From NCBI GenBank assembly GCA_026686845.1, contig JAIVEN010000019.1, forward strand, positions 31,996,501-32,060,500: a stretch of DNA of 64,000 nt, in the 5' to 3' direction. A program made the position numbers and the translations under genes. Position 1 is the stretch's first letter, and every line of letters begins with the position of its first letter. The notes beneath the pieces are model-generated. The model was not told the DNA's origin. It searched no databases and saw only the letters and a list, made by a program, of their open reading frames with translations. Source of the DNA: Adenanthera pavonina (lineage: Eukaryota; Streptophyta; Magnoliopsida; Fabales; Fabaceae). Shown here in pieces: positions 47,360 through 58,329 of the stretch.

Positions 47360-48482
47360 TATTTTGAGTGTTTGGACACCAATCAGTAAATTATGAGTGA
47401 CCAAATCACCATATATGCTGTTTGGTTTTATTTGGAAATTAACTTTTGAAAATGAAAAAAACATAGATAAAAGTGTTACCTTAATTATTTTATTTTATTT
47501 TCTTTTTCTTCCAAGTTTTTGAGAATGGTCTTTAATTATTTATTTTATTAAGAAAATGCAAATAATTTATAAATAAAGAGTAATATAAATAGATAAATAA
47601 TATATCTTGAATGTATTAACTTTATCTTAAATCCCTTTTTCAATTTTTTATAAAAAAGGTTTTCTAGATGCATCTCTTCAAATAAGTAACTAAAAAAAAA
47701 TTTAAATTTTAATTAACTAAAAAAATTTTTTCTAATGGCACTTTTCATTGTATAATTTGAAATAAAGAAATAAAATAATTTGGATAAGAATTATTCATGT
47801 CCTTTCAAGTTTTTACTTTCCCTACTTATTCACCACGAGTGGTAACGCCGTGGAAGTTTAAAGGTTAATCAGCAATTTGTGAGTGACAAAATCACCACAT
47901 ATGTTGATTATTTTTAGACGCTTTTCTCTTAATGATCTCATAAAATTATTCACATCAAAATTATTTATTTTTCTCCAATTTTTATCTCTAATTTTCTTTT
48001 TATTTCATAAAAATAAAAAATTATTATTAATTTTTGTTTTCATTGGGGCTTTTATCCCTTATTTGCCACGAGTGGCATCACCATGAGCATAAACGCATAA
48101 GTCAGCAAATTATGAGTGATCAAGTCACCATAAATGCTGTCTGATTTTCATTTAAAATATTCTTACTGGTATTTTCTACTCCGAGTGGTAACACCGTGAA
48201 CATGTAAGCGTAAATCAGTAACTTGTGAGTGATAAAGTCACCACATATGCTGATTATTACTTTTCAAAATATACGTAATGATCACATTTTTTTTATTTTT
48301 TTATAAATAAATAGGTGTTAAAATGATTTTTATAATAAAAAATAAATAAATAATTATTCGTATAAAAAATTTATTTATTTTCTTTCAAACTTTTTGTGCC
48401 TTTTTGTCTCGAATAACACTACCGTGGACACTTAGGTATCAATGAGTATATTGTGAGTGATAAAGTCGCCACATAAGCCAAT
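47360..48482 (+). repeat. Five diverged copies of a 50-75 bp LTR motif
   Basis: Copies near 47381, 47833, 48067, 48182 and 48411 share the order CGAGTGGTAACACCGTGG, then AATCAGTAAATTGTGAGTGA, then AAGTCACCACATATGCTGATT. Spacing varies. The other LTR copy at 54.5-57.4 kb lacks the expansion. Confidence 0.75.
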
Positions 48483-48869
48483 TGATTTTATTATGTAAAG
48501 TAAAATTGTTTTCAAATAATTCATTTTCAAATCAAAATAAATTGTTCAAAATCACACATAATTTTAATCATATTTTCTAAATTGAGGAAAAATAAATATT
48601 CTCTGTGAGGAATTTATTAAACAAATAATAATAATAAATGAAAAGAGTAAATAATGGAAAGTAATCTGTCTTTTACAAATTAAAACACACCAACCAATTT
48701 TAAAAATTATTTTCTTTGTGGAAAGACAAATTATTTTCTATAAACCTCTCTTTTCAAAGAATATATAAAATAAAAAAATACCAACCCAGTGACACGCATT
48801 TCTAGTCTAAACTACGTCGACTTTGATCCCTATTGTAGGGTACGTAGGCCCCAGACTCTAATTCTGGGT

Positions 48870-49190
48870 CAAGTCCGCCTTTGTAAATAAATAAATATTT
48901 TCTGATTTATTTGGTGTTTTTTCTCTTAATTTAATAAATATTACCAATTTATTTTGCAAGTCCACTTTTGTAAATAAATAAATATTTTTCGATTTATTTG
49001 GTGTTTTTTCTCTTAATTAGTAGATAAATAAATATTTTCTTATTTATTTGGTATTTTTTCTCTTCATTTAATAAATATTTACCAATTTATTTTTCCAAGT
49101 CCACCTTTGTAAATAAATAAATATTTTCTAATTTATTTGGTGTTTTTTTCTTAATTTAATAAATGTTTCTCAATTTATTTTTTCTATTTT
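48870..49190 (+). repeat. Tandem AT-rich repeats near the LTR 3' end
   Basis: Units starting CAAGTCCRCCTTTGTAAATA occur near 48870, 48957 and 49095, with a partial unit near 49021. Each is followed by AAATATTTTCTGATTTATTT and GGTGTTTTTTCTCTTAATTT-like words. The other LTR has one unit here (about 54945-55020). Confidence 0.75.
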
Positions 49191-49573
49191 CATTTTATTC
49201 TTTATTTTCATTTTTATATTTTTCTTATTTTTATATTTATTTTTGCATGTGAATGGTAAAGGGGCAATCAAAATAATTTTCAAAAGCCATAAAAATTGCA
49301 TGATCAACATAAGGTAACCGTTCTTAAGAATGGGTGTTGTGGGGGTGCCTAACACCTTCCCCACTCACAATCGTACTCCCAAACCCAACTCTGATTCGCA
49401 GACCATCCTTATCCTTTTTGTTTTTTGTTCCGGTTTTCCAAAATTTTCCTCAAAATTTTGGTGGCGACTCCCTCCGAAACTGGCTCCCCGCCATGTGGGC
49501 TGGTTTCTCTTCATTTTTCTTTTATTTCTTTTCTCCGCGCCATCTGCGTTGCATTTCTAGGTGTAATAGGGAG

Positions 49574-50225
49574 ATCTTTAGATGTTGTTATTATTTTTGT
49601 TGTGTGAATACCTGGTATCAACCTATCACACTTTAATTAGAATATTTGTTAAAGTATAAATTAATCCAATTTGAACCAAGAAGGATCACAATGACCACCA
49701 GACTCTATAGTCAAGTATTTAAACTTAATACTATTGAGTTGAATCAAGCACGCAATGATTATGTATTGCTATTTTCAATGTTCTGCCCCCATTTCTTTCT
49801 TTTCCACTTTCACATGTTGATGCTTGTTTGAAAAGGTGCTGATTAATCAAACTCGCACAAGTCCTAGGGCTATGTCAAGTCTTGTTATATTTTGTCAACA
49901 ATAATTGATTCTTAATAGTTAATTTTCCCCTCAAAATTAAGTATACTAAAAAGTTTGGGAAGTGAAAATTTGTCACTTTTAATTATCAATTATCAATTAT
50001 AATTCTTAATTTTTATCTATTAAAAGCATTTAATGAGGATTCAAATTTTGTTGGAAATTTAATTAAAAAATTATTAATGAAATTGTTAAAAATTAAGGAA
50101 CAAGGGTATTTTAGATATTTTTAGTGATTATCTATCAAAGAGTGCTACTGATTGAAATAATCTAAACATATTTTACTTTGTTAAAATCACTTTTGAGATA
50201 AAAAACATCCAAATATGTAAAATTA
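49574..50225. other. Stretch between the solo LTR and a LINE fragment
   Basis: No gene recognised; AT-rich. Confidence 0.5.
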
Positions 50226-51500
50226 ATTCCTTTTTATTTTTTACTTGAGAAGGCTTCCACTTATCCTTATTCACAAGACATGCAAGGTCATTGGAAGGAG
50301 CCAGCATCACGTGATAACTAGGGTAAGCTGAAAGAGAAAACTTGGCCAAGTAATCCACAACAGCATTTGCCTAATGTGGGATACAACACATCTCCACATC
50401 CCAACTACGACTTAGAATACTTTGAACCTCATAGATGACTCTACAATCCGAATGAAGATCAAAGTCCACGCCTTGAATAATATCGATCATCTCTGAGGAA
50501 TCCATTTCCAGGATGATCTTCCTAAACCCCGAATCCCAAGCACTTTTGAGGCCCAAGAGACACGCCCATAATTTGGCAGTAACATGATCTCCATTAGTCA
50601 TCCTATGGATAAAGCCAGTAATAAAATTCCTTATAGAGTCTCGTAAAAGTCCTCCACAACCAACTATACCTGAAGTTATAGAGAAAGCTCAGTCGACATT
50701 TACTTTGACCCATCCTACCTCAAGTCGAGACCAACTCGTTGTTAGGTCAGGTTGTAAAGCACCTCTCCAATTGATACCATCACTTCTCTTGCTCACCATT
50801 TGCATGCTATGTATAATAGCAGAACATCTAGCAATAAGAGTTTCATTTGAATCATCTTCCCTTCAAAAATGCGCTCATTCCACCTTTTCCACAAGAGCCA
50901 ACAAAGTATACTAAACTAGTATCCTAGTCCTCAAATTTACTTTCTACTCGAGTTCAGAAATTCCATAGAACCCAATTAGACAATCCCAACGAGAAAAAGT
51001 GATATGCAAACTTAGCTTTAATCACCTACCTCCAAACCTGAAACACATTCAGACAATCTCTAAGAACATGGAGAATAGTCTCAGATTTGTCCTTGCACTA
51101 GGTACACTGGTCACTATCACACAATCCTCGTTCCATTCTTGCTACATTTGTAAGAAGCTTATTCTGTCCAACTAACCACATGAAGATGAAGGTCTTCACA
51201 TGTTGAGGAGTGTGAAGTTTCCAAATTCTCCTCCATATGGTATTTTCAACTTGCATGTTATTTCTAGACAGAACTTTGTAGGCCAAATGAACAAAAAAAT
51301 CACCACTTTTATTCCATTGCCAACCGTAGCTTTGAGCTTGATTGTTCCATAGTAACCTATCTTTAACTTTGTCCCAAGTTCCTTTAATCCCTGACCATAA
51401 ATTAGAGCCTAAATGCCTCTTATCAATATTAGGAAGAACATCATGCCCACACTTGTACTTACCTTTAACCACTTTGATCCAAAAATCATCTTTTCTTTTT
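50226..51500 (-). mobile_element. LINE fragment: zf-RVT and RNase H-like domains
   Basis: The minus strand reads KVVKGKYKCGHD, then the zf-RVT region (WRRIWKLHTPQHVKTFIFMW, with CDSDQC-type cysteines) at about 51472-51098. After decayed sequence it reads the RNase H-like domain at 50601-50371 (KLWACLLGLKSAWDSGFRKI and a following EMDS). This order is the C-terminal half of plant non-LTR retrotransposons. Stops between pieces show it is dead. The upstream part continues at 54301-54517 beyond an insertion. Confidence 0.78.
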
Positions 51501-52399
51501 TCAATAACCCTAGTTACTAAATTCTAAAGGACTTAAATGAATAGTACAGGACCGAAGGGACCATGGCAGGCGTAAGGATTGAATTTGGGTAATTTGAAGA
51601 GGAAGGATAGAATAGCCTCGTGCCAAAGCGAGCTTGGACGGTGCTGTGGCAAATGACTTTGAAGCTAGAAATTTGGGCCAAGAAAGAATGGCCTCGCATC
51701 ACGGCACCATTGTCAAATTAGATTTAAATCAAAACATTTCCAGCTAGTTAAAACAGAAAGAAACGGAGGAGATTTTTGGTGCTTTACTAGGGTTTGGCCG
51801 ATATAAAGCTTGGGAGAGTGATTTTGTCCTTAGAAAAGCTTGAATCTTGTGGGTAAGTGATATACTTCTTCTTCCTCTCCTTTTTCTTTGGATTAAACGG
51901 TGGATTTTGTTGGGAGTTATTTAGGATTTCAGTTGGGATGTTTTTCTACTGATTGAAATGAGTTTAAATGCCTCATTGATGTGCTACTGGGTGTATACAA
52001 TCTATGAGTTAAGGATTTTAAGTATTTAAGTGGTATATTTCCTAAACTCTAACCCTTAAATATTGGTATTTTTGGGAATCCGAATCTGTGGTGTTATAAT
52101 TACAGTTCTATGAGTTGTTTAGGGGTATTTTGATACTTGGGTTTGCCTTAGAATGCCTTGATGCAGCTGGTTGGTGCTTAGGATTGATAATTGTATATGT
52201 CAAAGATTGAGAATTTTGATGGTAATGGGAAATTGGTGTTGTGTAAGTTATACCATTACTCAATTGTGATCTTTTGACTCGGGATAATGTTTGGAAAGTG
52301 TTAAATCGGTTGTAGTTGCTCTCTTTGGCCTACCGTGGTGTCAAGTGAATCCAGACAGTTGAGGTAACCGAGTTGTTCCTTCCTATGCTTTCACTTTAT

Positions 52400-52430
<31 letters not shown>

Positions 52431-54300
52431 ATGTATATGGCTAACCTTTTTCATATCATGATATACATGTCCTATGTAATATATATCACCCTTTCCATAT
52501 CATGATATGAATTTGGTAGAGTATGGTTATCCCTTTTCATATCATGATATATACGGTTGGTTACATAGCTAGTGAGTTCTCTATTCCTATCTTGATTTAT
52601 GATAAAAATGGTATGATGATGATAGTGAGTATAGTATAAGCATCTATGATGATTATTAATATAAAATGATTGTTATGCACCCCATGATGTATTATATATG
52701 GTCATATGGCATACTAGCAATGTAATGTTTAACATGTGTTAATATGTTAGCATGCATTGGGCATTGTTACATGATATACATTGTTGAGATATATGATTTG
52801 GGTGACGATGCTCTATATACTATATGGCATACCAATTCGCTAAATAACACATAAGACCTTGTGTTTAGGCGGTGTGGCTTTTGTTATTTTAGTCACTAAA
52901 TAATCGTCCTTTAGCTGGGAGACTCAGGTGACTGTGAATTGGGATACACATTCTCTAAATAACCACCAATTCGGGTGGTTTAGGGGAAGAAGAGCTATGA
53001 TCCAACCTTTAGTGCATTGACCTTTAGCTGGGTTAAGACTATTAGGAGATGAGCTAGGTGGTGACCTCGGAATCAGCTGTCACGAGTCATTGGAAGGGGG
53101 CTCCTGGTTAAGGTTTTCTTGTTATGGTAACTAGATCATAGTTCTAGCCATGTATTAATGAGACTTATGTCTACATATCATGCATATTACATCCAAATTC
53201 GATATGACATTAAATATTTCTATGAAAGCATGTTCTATTATATGTTTATATCTGTATATATGTATCTCTAGTTACTGGGATGTATGTTTCACCCATGGCT
53301 AACAATTCCTAGGTGAAGGATTCAGCTCTAGCAAGGAAAGGACCAAGGAAGGTATGAACAAGGAGGATGATTGAGAGTACTCATGGGTATTAGGGTTACC
53401 TCATCTTCTTGTTAATGTTCTATTTATGTTGTTCGTAAAGTGCCATTCACACCATTGTGTAACATTAAATATACCTGACTTTTCTTCATTGTCTTGGGGT
53501 CGAACTGTTGTGTAGCCCTTCTTATACTCTCTATGTTTGGTTTATGGCCTATGATTATGTTAGTGATGTGATGAATGTCAATCCTATTCTAAGTGTGGTA
53601 TGTGATGCTTTCAACCTCTAATGTTTGATTGTATGGGACTTGAGATTAATGGCTCTAAATTTCATTGGTCACGTATGTCTGGCTATGGGCATGGTCATGT
53701 CATTGGGCCCTGGAGGTGTGAAATGGGTATATAAACCATTAATTGGTTTGGGGTTCAAGGGGGTCAAAACTTGGAGAAGTGGTTTCTTTAAGTGAAAACC
53801 TTATTGGACATGTCTCTTGAGTTGTGTGTGACTTGCTAGAAGGGTCTATAGCTGCTAATTGCTTATTTGTGGCAATTAGAGGTGGAGGTGTTTGATTCTT
53901 AGTTTTAGTCAAAAGTGGCTAATTTGATTTAGGGTATACAAAATTCTCAAATTGAGGTGTTATGAGGTGTGGTTAGTGTCTATGGTTAGAGTAGAAATAT
54001 AGTGACTTGTAGGCTTTGGAACCAAGTCAATCAGAGGTCGGAGTGCGAAGTTGTGCATGTCCGAAGCTCGTTCATCACATCAGCAAATTGTTGATATAGT
54101 TACTATCTTTGGCACCGTGGCGCCAAATATCAAGCCATGGCACCATGTGGCTCTATCCTATTCCTCGAATTGTTCTAGAATTGTCTCACGCTATGACTCT
54201 AGGTGGTCAGGCCATGGCGTCACCCTTCTGTCATACCTTCTCTTCTCTATTTTTTTGTTTTCTTGGGTTGTCTCGAGCTCCTTGAGTTTAGGGTATTACA
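51501..54300 (-). mobile_element. 2.8-kb insertion inside the LINE, probably a solo LTR
   Basis: The insertion splits the LINE between NMAK-like and KRKDDFW-like sequence, and CTTTTT occurs at both junctions (51495-51500 and 54301-54306). Read on the minus strand the insert begins TGTAATACCCTAAA, like many plant Gypsy LTRs, and ends near AGGGTTATTGA. No long coding frame is present. It has intron-like and promoter-like pieces and TA/TG simple repeats near 52400. A TIR element is the alternative, because the two ends are partly complementary. Confidence 0.6.
52453..52550. repeat. Three copies of a 12-bp perfect palindrome ATATCATGATAT
   Basis: Perfect copies lie at 52453-52464, 52497-52508 and 52539-52550, each preceded by a TTTC/TTCC-type pyrimidine word; starts are 44 and 42 bp apart. 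They lie within the 2.8-kb insertion. Confidence 0.9.
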
Positions 54301-54517
54301 CTTTTTGCCATGTTCCATCATACTTTCATCATGAAAGCATGGTTTTGCTCTCTAGAATGTCTCAAACCAAGCTTGCCATGCTTTTTAGCTTTGCAAATAT
54401 CTTTCCAAGCCACCAAATGAGTTTTATGTCGCTCTACTGTAGAGCCCCAAATAAACTTTTGGTTACATTTATCTAACATCTCACTTGTACTAGTAGGAAG
54501 AAAAGAAGTCTGCATAG
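54301..54517 (-). mobile_element. LINE fragment, end of reverse transcriptase region
   Basis: The minus strand reads MQTSFLPTSTSEMLDKCNQK, then FIWGSTVERHKTHLVAW and a KKHGKLGLRHSREQN segment, a well-known block of plant LINE polyproteins after the polymerase. It is cut on one side by the 2.8-kb insertion (54300) and on the other by the Tat-type LTR (54518), so the LTR retrotransposon inserted into this LINE. Confidence 0.75.
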
Positions 54518-55729
54518 TATCGCACCCGGAAAAATGCGACGAAAGGGAGAATGAGAACAAATCTGGTTTTCGAGTGAAAACCGACTTGTGAGGAGTCGCC
54601 ACCAAAATTTTGAGGAAAATCTTGGAAAACCAAATTAAAAAGGATAAGGATGGTCTGCTTAACCAGAGTTGGATTCGGGAGTCGATTGTGCGTGGGGAAG
54701 GTGTTAGGCACCCCACAACACCCGTTCCTAAGAACGGTTACCTTACGTTGATTGTGTAAATTAATATGGCCTTTAAATATATTTTGGTTTTCCTTTTATA
54801 ATCCACATGCGAGAAAATGGGTAAAGAAAAAAGAAATTAAGAAAGTTTGAAAAATAGAATAAGGAAAATAAATTAACTTAGAAATTAAGGAGATTAAAGA
54901 ATGAGGAAAAAGGAATTTAAGAAAATAAATTGAAAAATATTTATTAAATTAAGGGAAAAACACCAAATAAACCAAAATATTTATTTATTTACAAAGGCGG
55001 ACTTGACCCAGGATCAGAGCCTGGGGCCTACGTACCCTGCGATGGGGATCAAAGTCCACGTAGTTCGGGACTAGAAATGCGTGTCCGTTGGTCGATATAT
55101 TTTTTATTATTGTAACGAGAGAAAGTTAATAGAAAATAATTTAATATTTTGCAAACCAAATAGTTTTCTGAGGTTGAGTTGGTGTGTTTTAATTTGCAAA
55201 AGGACAATTTAGTTCCACTAATTTACTCTTATTTTATTTTGTCATGAAAGCAATATTTATTTATTTTTTATTATTTATTTATTTTTTTTTTAAAGATGCT
55301 TCGATTCTTTTTTTTGTTTTGACAAATGATTTTTTCGGGATACAATGATCTTGAGTGGTCAAAAAATATAAAAGTGTGAAAACTTTAAAAGATTTATTTT
55401 CTTTTTCCTTCAAAGAGCGTTGAAAATTTTATAAATCAGAAATTATTTATTACAACAACAGGTTAACCTTTATCTACGTGGACTCGCAGTCGCGCGCGAT
55501 AACTTGGCTAATTATAATGCTTGCAGGAGTTCAGAAAACTCATGGGGCATAGTTATTAAACGCTTTTATGAAAATATTATCATTCCCGCTATTATTATCC
55601 TTCGGCCACGTAGGTTTCATTCTATAATTATGATAATAGTCTCGGGTGCTTGACTGAGTATATTGCACGATGTTAACACCAGAAAGCAAATCAGTGGGTG
55701 AAAGAAGGAAAAACGAAACCCAGGCCCAA

Positions 55730-55900
55730 ACAAAGAACCCGTAGGCCCAGACAAACAAAAACCGTAGGCCCTAAAAACAGAAAAACTCCTAAGCCCAAAC
55801 AAGTCAAAAACCATAGGCCCTGAAAAAAACATAAAGCTCATAGGCCCAAACAAGCAAAAACCGTAGGCCCTGAAAAAATATAAAACTCACAGGCCCAATA
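55730..55900. repeat. Tandem copies of a roughly 60-bp unit in the LTR
   Basis: The pair TAGGCCCAAACAAGCAAAAA and CCGTAGGCCCTGAAAAAA recurs at least three times with small differences. Part of the 3' LTR; noncoding. Confidence 0.75.
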
Positions 55901-57087
55901 ACATTCTCCTAATACGCTGCCCGCAACGCATAGACCTAATAACCTCTTCCGCACTTCCTCACAGTTGGATATTAAAGAACTCAGGCCCACTACTCAGCCA
56001 AAGGCCCATTGAACACTAAGGCCAAAACAACGGAACCAAAAGAAAAGGAAAAAAACCCAGGACGCGAAAATCATTCCCTGCCATTGGCAGGATCACCGAG
56101 TGGCCAGGATTACCAAGCACATAGCACAATTAAAAGACCAGTTTCAAATCAAACGCGAAGGCTCAGCATCATCTACCCTTGAACAATTCAAATAATGTGA
56201 AGTAAAGGTCATGGCAAAGAGGGATGAGGCTGATCCAACCAGTAATTGCAAAATGACACAGAAAGATTTCAACCGAAAACAGTCCTCCCTCGCAACCCTC
56301 GGTAATTCCCATACCCCCATCCATGTATCCCTAGCCTATAGATCACGGCTCTGAATCAAAAATACACATTACCAGATTGGAGGATCTCGGTCCCTTGCTC
56401 CTTCCTGCCTCGGCACCCTTTGTTTCGACGGTCTCCTGCTCGGAATTTCCTCTCCTCGGTTCTTCGGCCCGGCCGAATCTCTCGGGCTCCTCTTTCCTCC
56501 TTTCCCCGCAGATCCTCCTTCGGTCTACTCTCTCGGCTCTCGGTTTCTTGGACTCCCTCGGATCTCTATGCCCAAAATTTTTCTCCCCCCTTTTCTTTTT
56601 CTCTTCTCCAAGCTCTCCTTTTATAGAGCTTCCGCGGCCGAGAGGATAGGAGCCCCGTGCGTGCGGTCTTCGGTCTTCCCTGTGGCGTGCACGCCTCCTC
56701 GGTCTTCCCTATGCAGCAGCTTTCCGCATCCTTTCCAGTCTTGTCTCTTCTTTCAGTCCGCGGCCATCCCTTTCTGCGTTCACCTTTCCTTTTCATTCTG
56801 CCCCTGTTCTTTTCTTTTGCCCAGATCGCTTTCGGCTGCTTCTGGTCTTGCTCAGATTGCTTGGCTCTGCCCTCTGCTCCTTCCTCGGTGTCTCTGCCCT
56901 TCCCTGGCGTCTCCAGCTTTTCCTCCTCGCGGCCATACCCTGCTTCTGGCTTTCTCGGTGGCTCTCTGCACTCCCTCGGTTCCTTTTTCTCGCAGCTCTC
57001 TGCTCTTTCTTTCCTGCCGCGGTCCCCCCTGAGCCCTAAAGGGCTCCCCGGGCTTTCCAGTCCTCGAGCCCCACTGAGGGCTCGTGA

Positions 57088-57120
57088 CACATTGGGCTGA
57101 AGTGGCTTCAGCCCAATGTG
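57088..57120. repeat. Perfect 15-bp hairpin near the LTR start
   Basis: CACATTGGGCTGAAG, a TGG loop, then CTTCAGCCCAATGTG. Next to it, at about 57065-57087, a second shorter stem is formed by GAGCCCC/GGGCTC. Both are conserved in position in the solo LTR. Confidence 0.92.
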
Positions 57121-57424
57121 GTCTCCCCTTTTTTTGTTTTTTTGTGTTACGTTTTTTTTTACGTGCTTCAGATTTGGGCCGAGCTTGGCCCAAAATCCAT
57201 GCATAATATATTTTTATTTTCTTTTTATTATGTATTTTATTTTATTATTATTATACATATATATACATTTTTAGGGCTTTGGTTTAGAGAGAAATTTTAT
57301 TATTATACATATATATATATTTTTTGTTGTTTTCCTTTTCATTTAGATATTATTTATTATTAACCTTATTTTTGTTTTTTGTTTTTTTTTTTTTGGAATG
57401 CTCGGACAAAATGGGGTGTTCACA

Positions 57425-57440
57425 GTTGCCCCTCTTTACT
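57425..57440 (-). promoter_or_regulatory. Polypurine tract
   Basis: On the minus strand AAAGAGGGGCAAC lies immediately before the LTR start TGTGAACACC. This is where plus-strand DNA synthesis is primed in LTR retrotransposons, and it fixes the LTR edge at 57424. Confidence 0.75.
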
Positions 57441-57735
57441 TGTTTCTTATGCGAGAATGAGGAAAATGTAGTTTTTGGAGTTCTTGCATAAGGAAGGAGT
57501 AAATATTAGAACACGTATTTTGTCCGTGCAACATACATGATGACCTACCTGTCCCTGACGTGGAAGGATGCAACATGACATGAGCTTTCAAACCCGCAAG
57601 GCTCTCCTTTTGGTATGGGTGGTTTAATCCGAAAGTAAAACAGTGAACGGATACTTCATGCGAGACACGCGATGTACACGTGGACCAGTGCATGACTAAA
57701 TAATGCTATGACTCGAATGAATGTACTACAGAGTA

Positions 57736-58311
57736 CCTACTCTGACGTAGGATTTGAAGAGTACCTGCACTGACGCAGGATTTGAAGAGTACCTACTCTG
57801 ACGTAGGGTTTGAAAAGTGCCCGCACTGACGCAGGATTTAGAGAGTACCTACTCTGACGTAGGATCTGAAAAGTACCTGCACTGATGCAGGATTTGAATG
57901 GCACCTACTCTGACGTAGGATTTAAAAAGTACCTGCACTGACGCTGGATTTGAAGATTACCTACTCTGACGTAGGATTTGCGAAATACCTGCCCTGACGC
58001 AGGATTTGAAGGATACCTACTCTGACGTAGGGTTTGCGAAATACCTGTACTGACGCAGGATTTGAAGGGTACCTACTCTGACGTAGGGTTTGAAGGGTAC
58101 CTACTCTGACGTAGGATTTGAAAAGTACCTACACTGACGTAGGTTTTGAAAAATACCTACACTGACGTAGGTTTTGAAAAATACTGCACTGACGCAGGAT
58201 TTGAAAAGTATCTGTACTGACGCAGGATTTGAAGGGTACCTGCACTGACGCAGGATTTGAAAAAATACCTGCACTGACGCAGGATTTGAAAAGTACCTAC
58301 TCTGACGTAGG
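57736..58311. repeat. 21-unit, 28-bp stem-loop tandem array with TGACG(T) cores
   Basis: Units start exactly 28 bp apart on average (560 bp over 20 steps). Type 1 is CCTACTCTGACGTAGG and type 2 is CCTGCACTGACGCAGG; each is a 5-bp stem with a 6-base loop, and they alternate for the first 13 units. The fourth stem pair is A-T in type 1 and G-C in type 2, so pairing is kept. Sixteen of 21 units pair fully. Twenty units keep TGACG and eleven keep TGACGT, an ACGT-core word recognised by plant bZIP factors. Spacers read ATTTGAARAGTA-like. More decayed units follow to about 58375. Confidence 0.9.
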
Positions 58312-58329
58312 ACTTTGTTTTTGTGCCTG

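Larger units (their letters stand above)
44349..49568 (+). mobile_element. Solo LTR (5.2 kb) of the Tat/Ogre-type family
   Basis: It begins TGTGAACACCGTATTTTGTC and ends GGTGTAATA. The 5-bp GGGAG directly flanks both ends (44344-44348 and 49569-49573), a perfect retrotransposon target duplication. No internal region adjoins it, so it is a solo LTR left by recombination. It matches, in opposite orientation, the LTR at 54518-57424: both begin TGTGAACACC, both have CCCAATGTGTCACGAGCCC near the start, then a purine-rich kilobase, then GTACGTAGGCCCC, then GGTAACCGTTCTTA and GGGTGCCTAACACCTTCCCC-like words near the end. It is about 2.3 kb longer because of internal repeats. Open frames in the purine-rich part run in several frames and are artefacts. 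Confidence 0.82.
54518..57424 (-). repeat. 3' LTR of the Tat-type element (2.9 kb)
   Basis: On the minus strand it starts TGTGAACACCCCATTTTGTC at 57424, directly after the polypurine tract, and ends GGGTGCGATA at 54518. It is homologous to the solo LTR at 44349-49568. Near its end it carries GGTGCCTAACACCTTCCCC and a GGTGGCGACTCCTC word typical of Tat LTRs. Copies share the ..ATA end rather than the usual CA. Confidence 0.85.

Noticed and set aside
54318..54716. Single 132-residue minus-strand protein
   Set aside because: The frame crosses the boundary between the Tat LTR and a LINE fragment at 54518; it is a chance fusion of two elements.
56377..57204. Frames up to 212 residues in the inverted LTR copy
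   Set aside because: Same explanation: the pyrimidine-rich counterpart of the LTR segment, with no recognisable domain and multiple frames open together.
57736..58311. CRISPR-like array
   Set aside because: Spacers are repeats of the same sequence rather than unique, the period is 28 bp in total, and the setting is a plant retrotransposon. It is a minisatellite.
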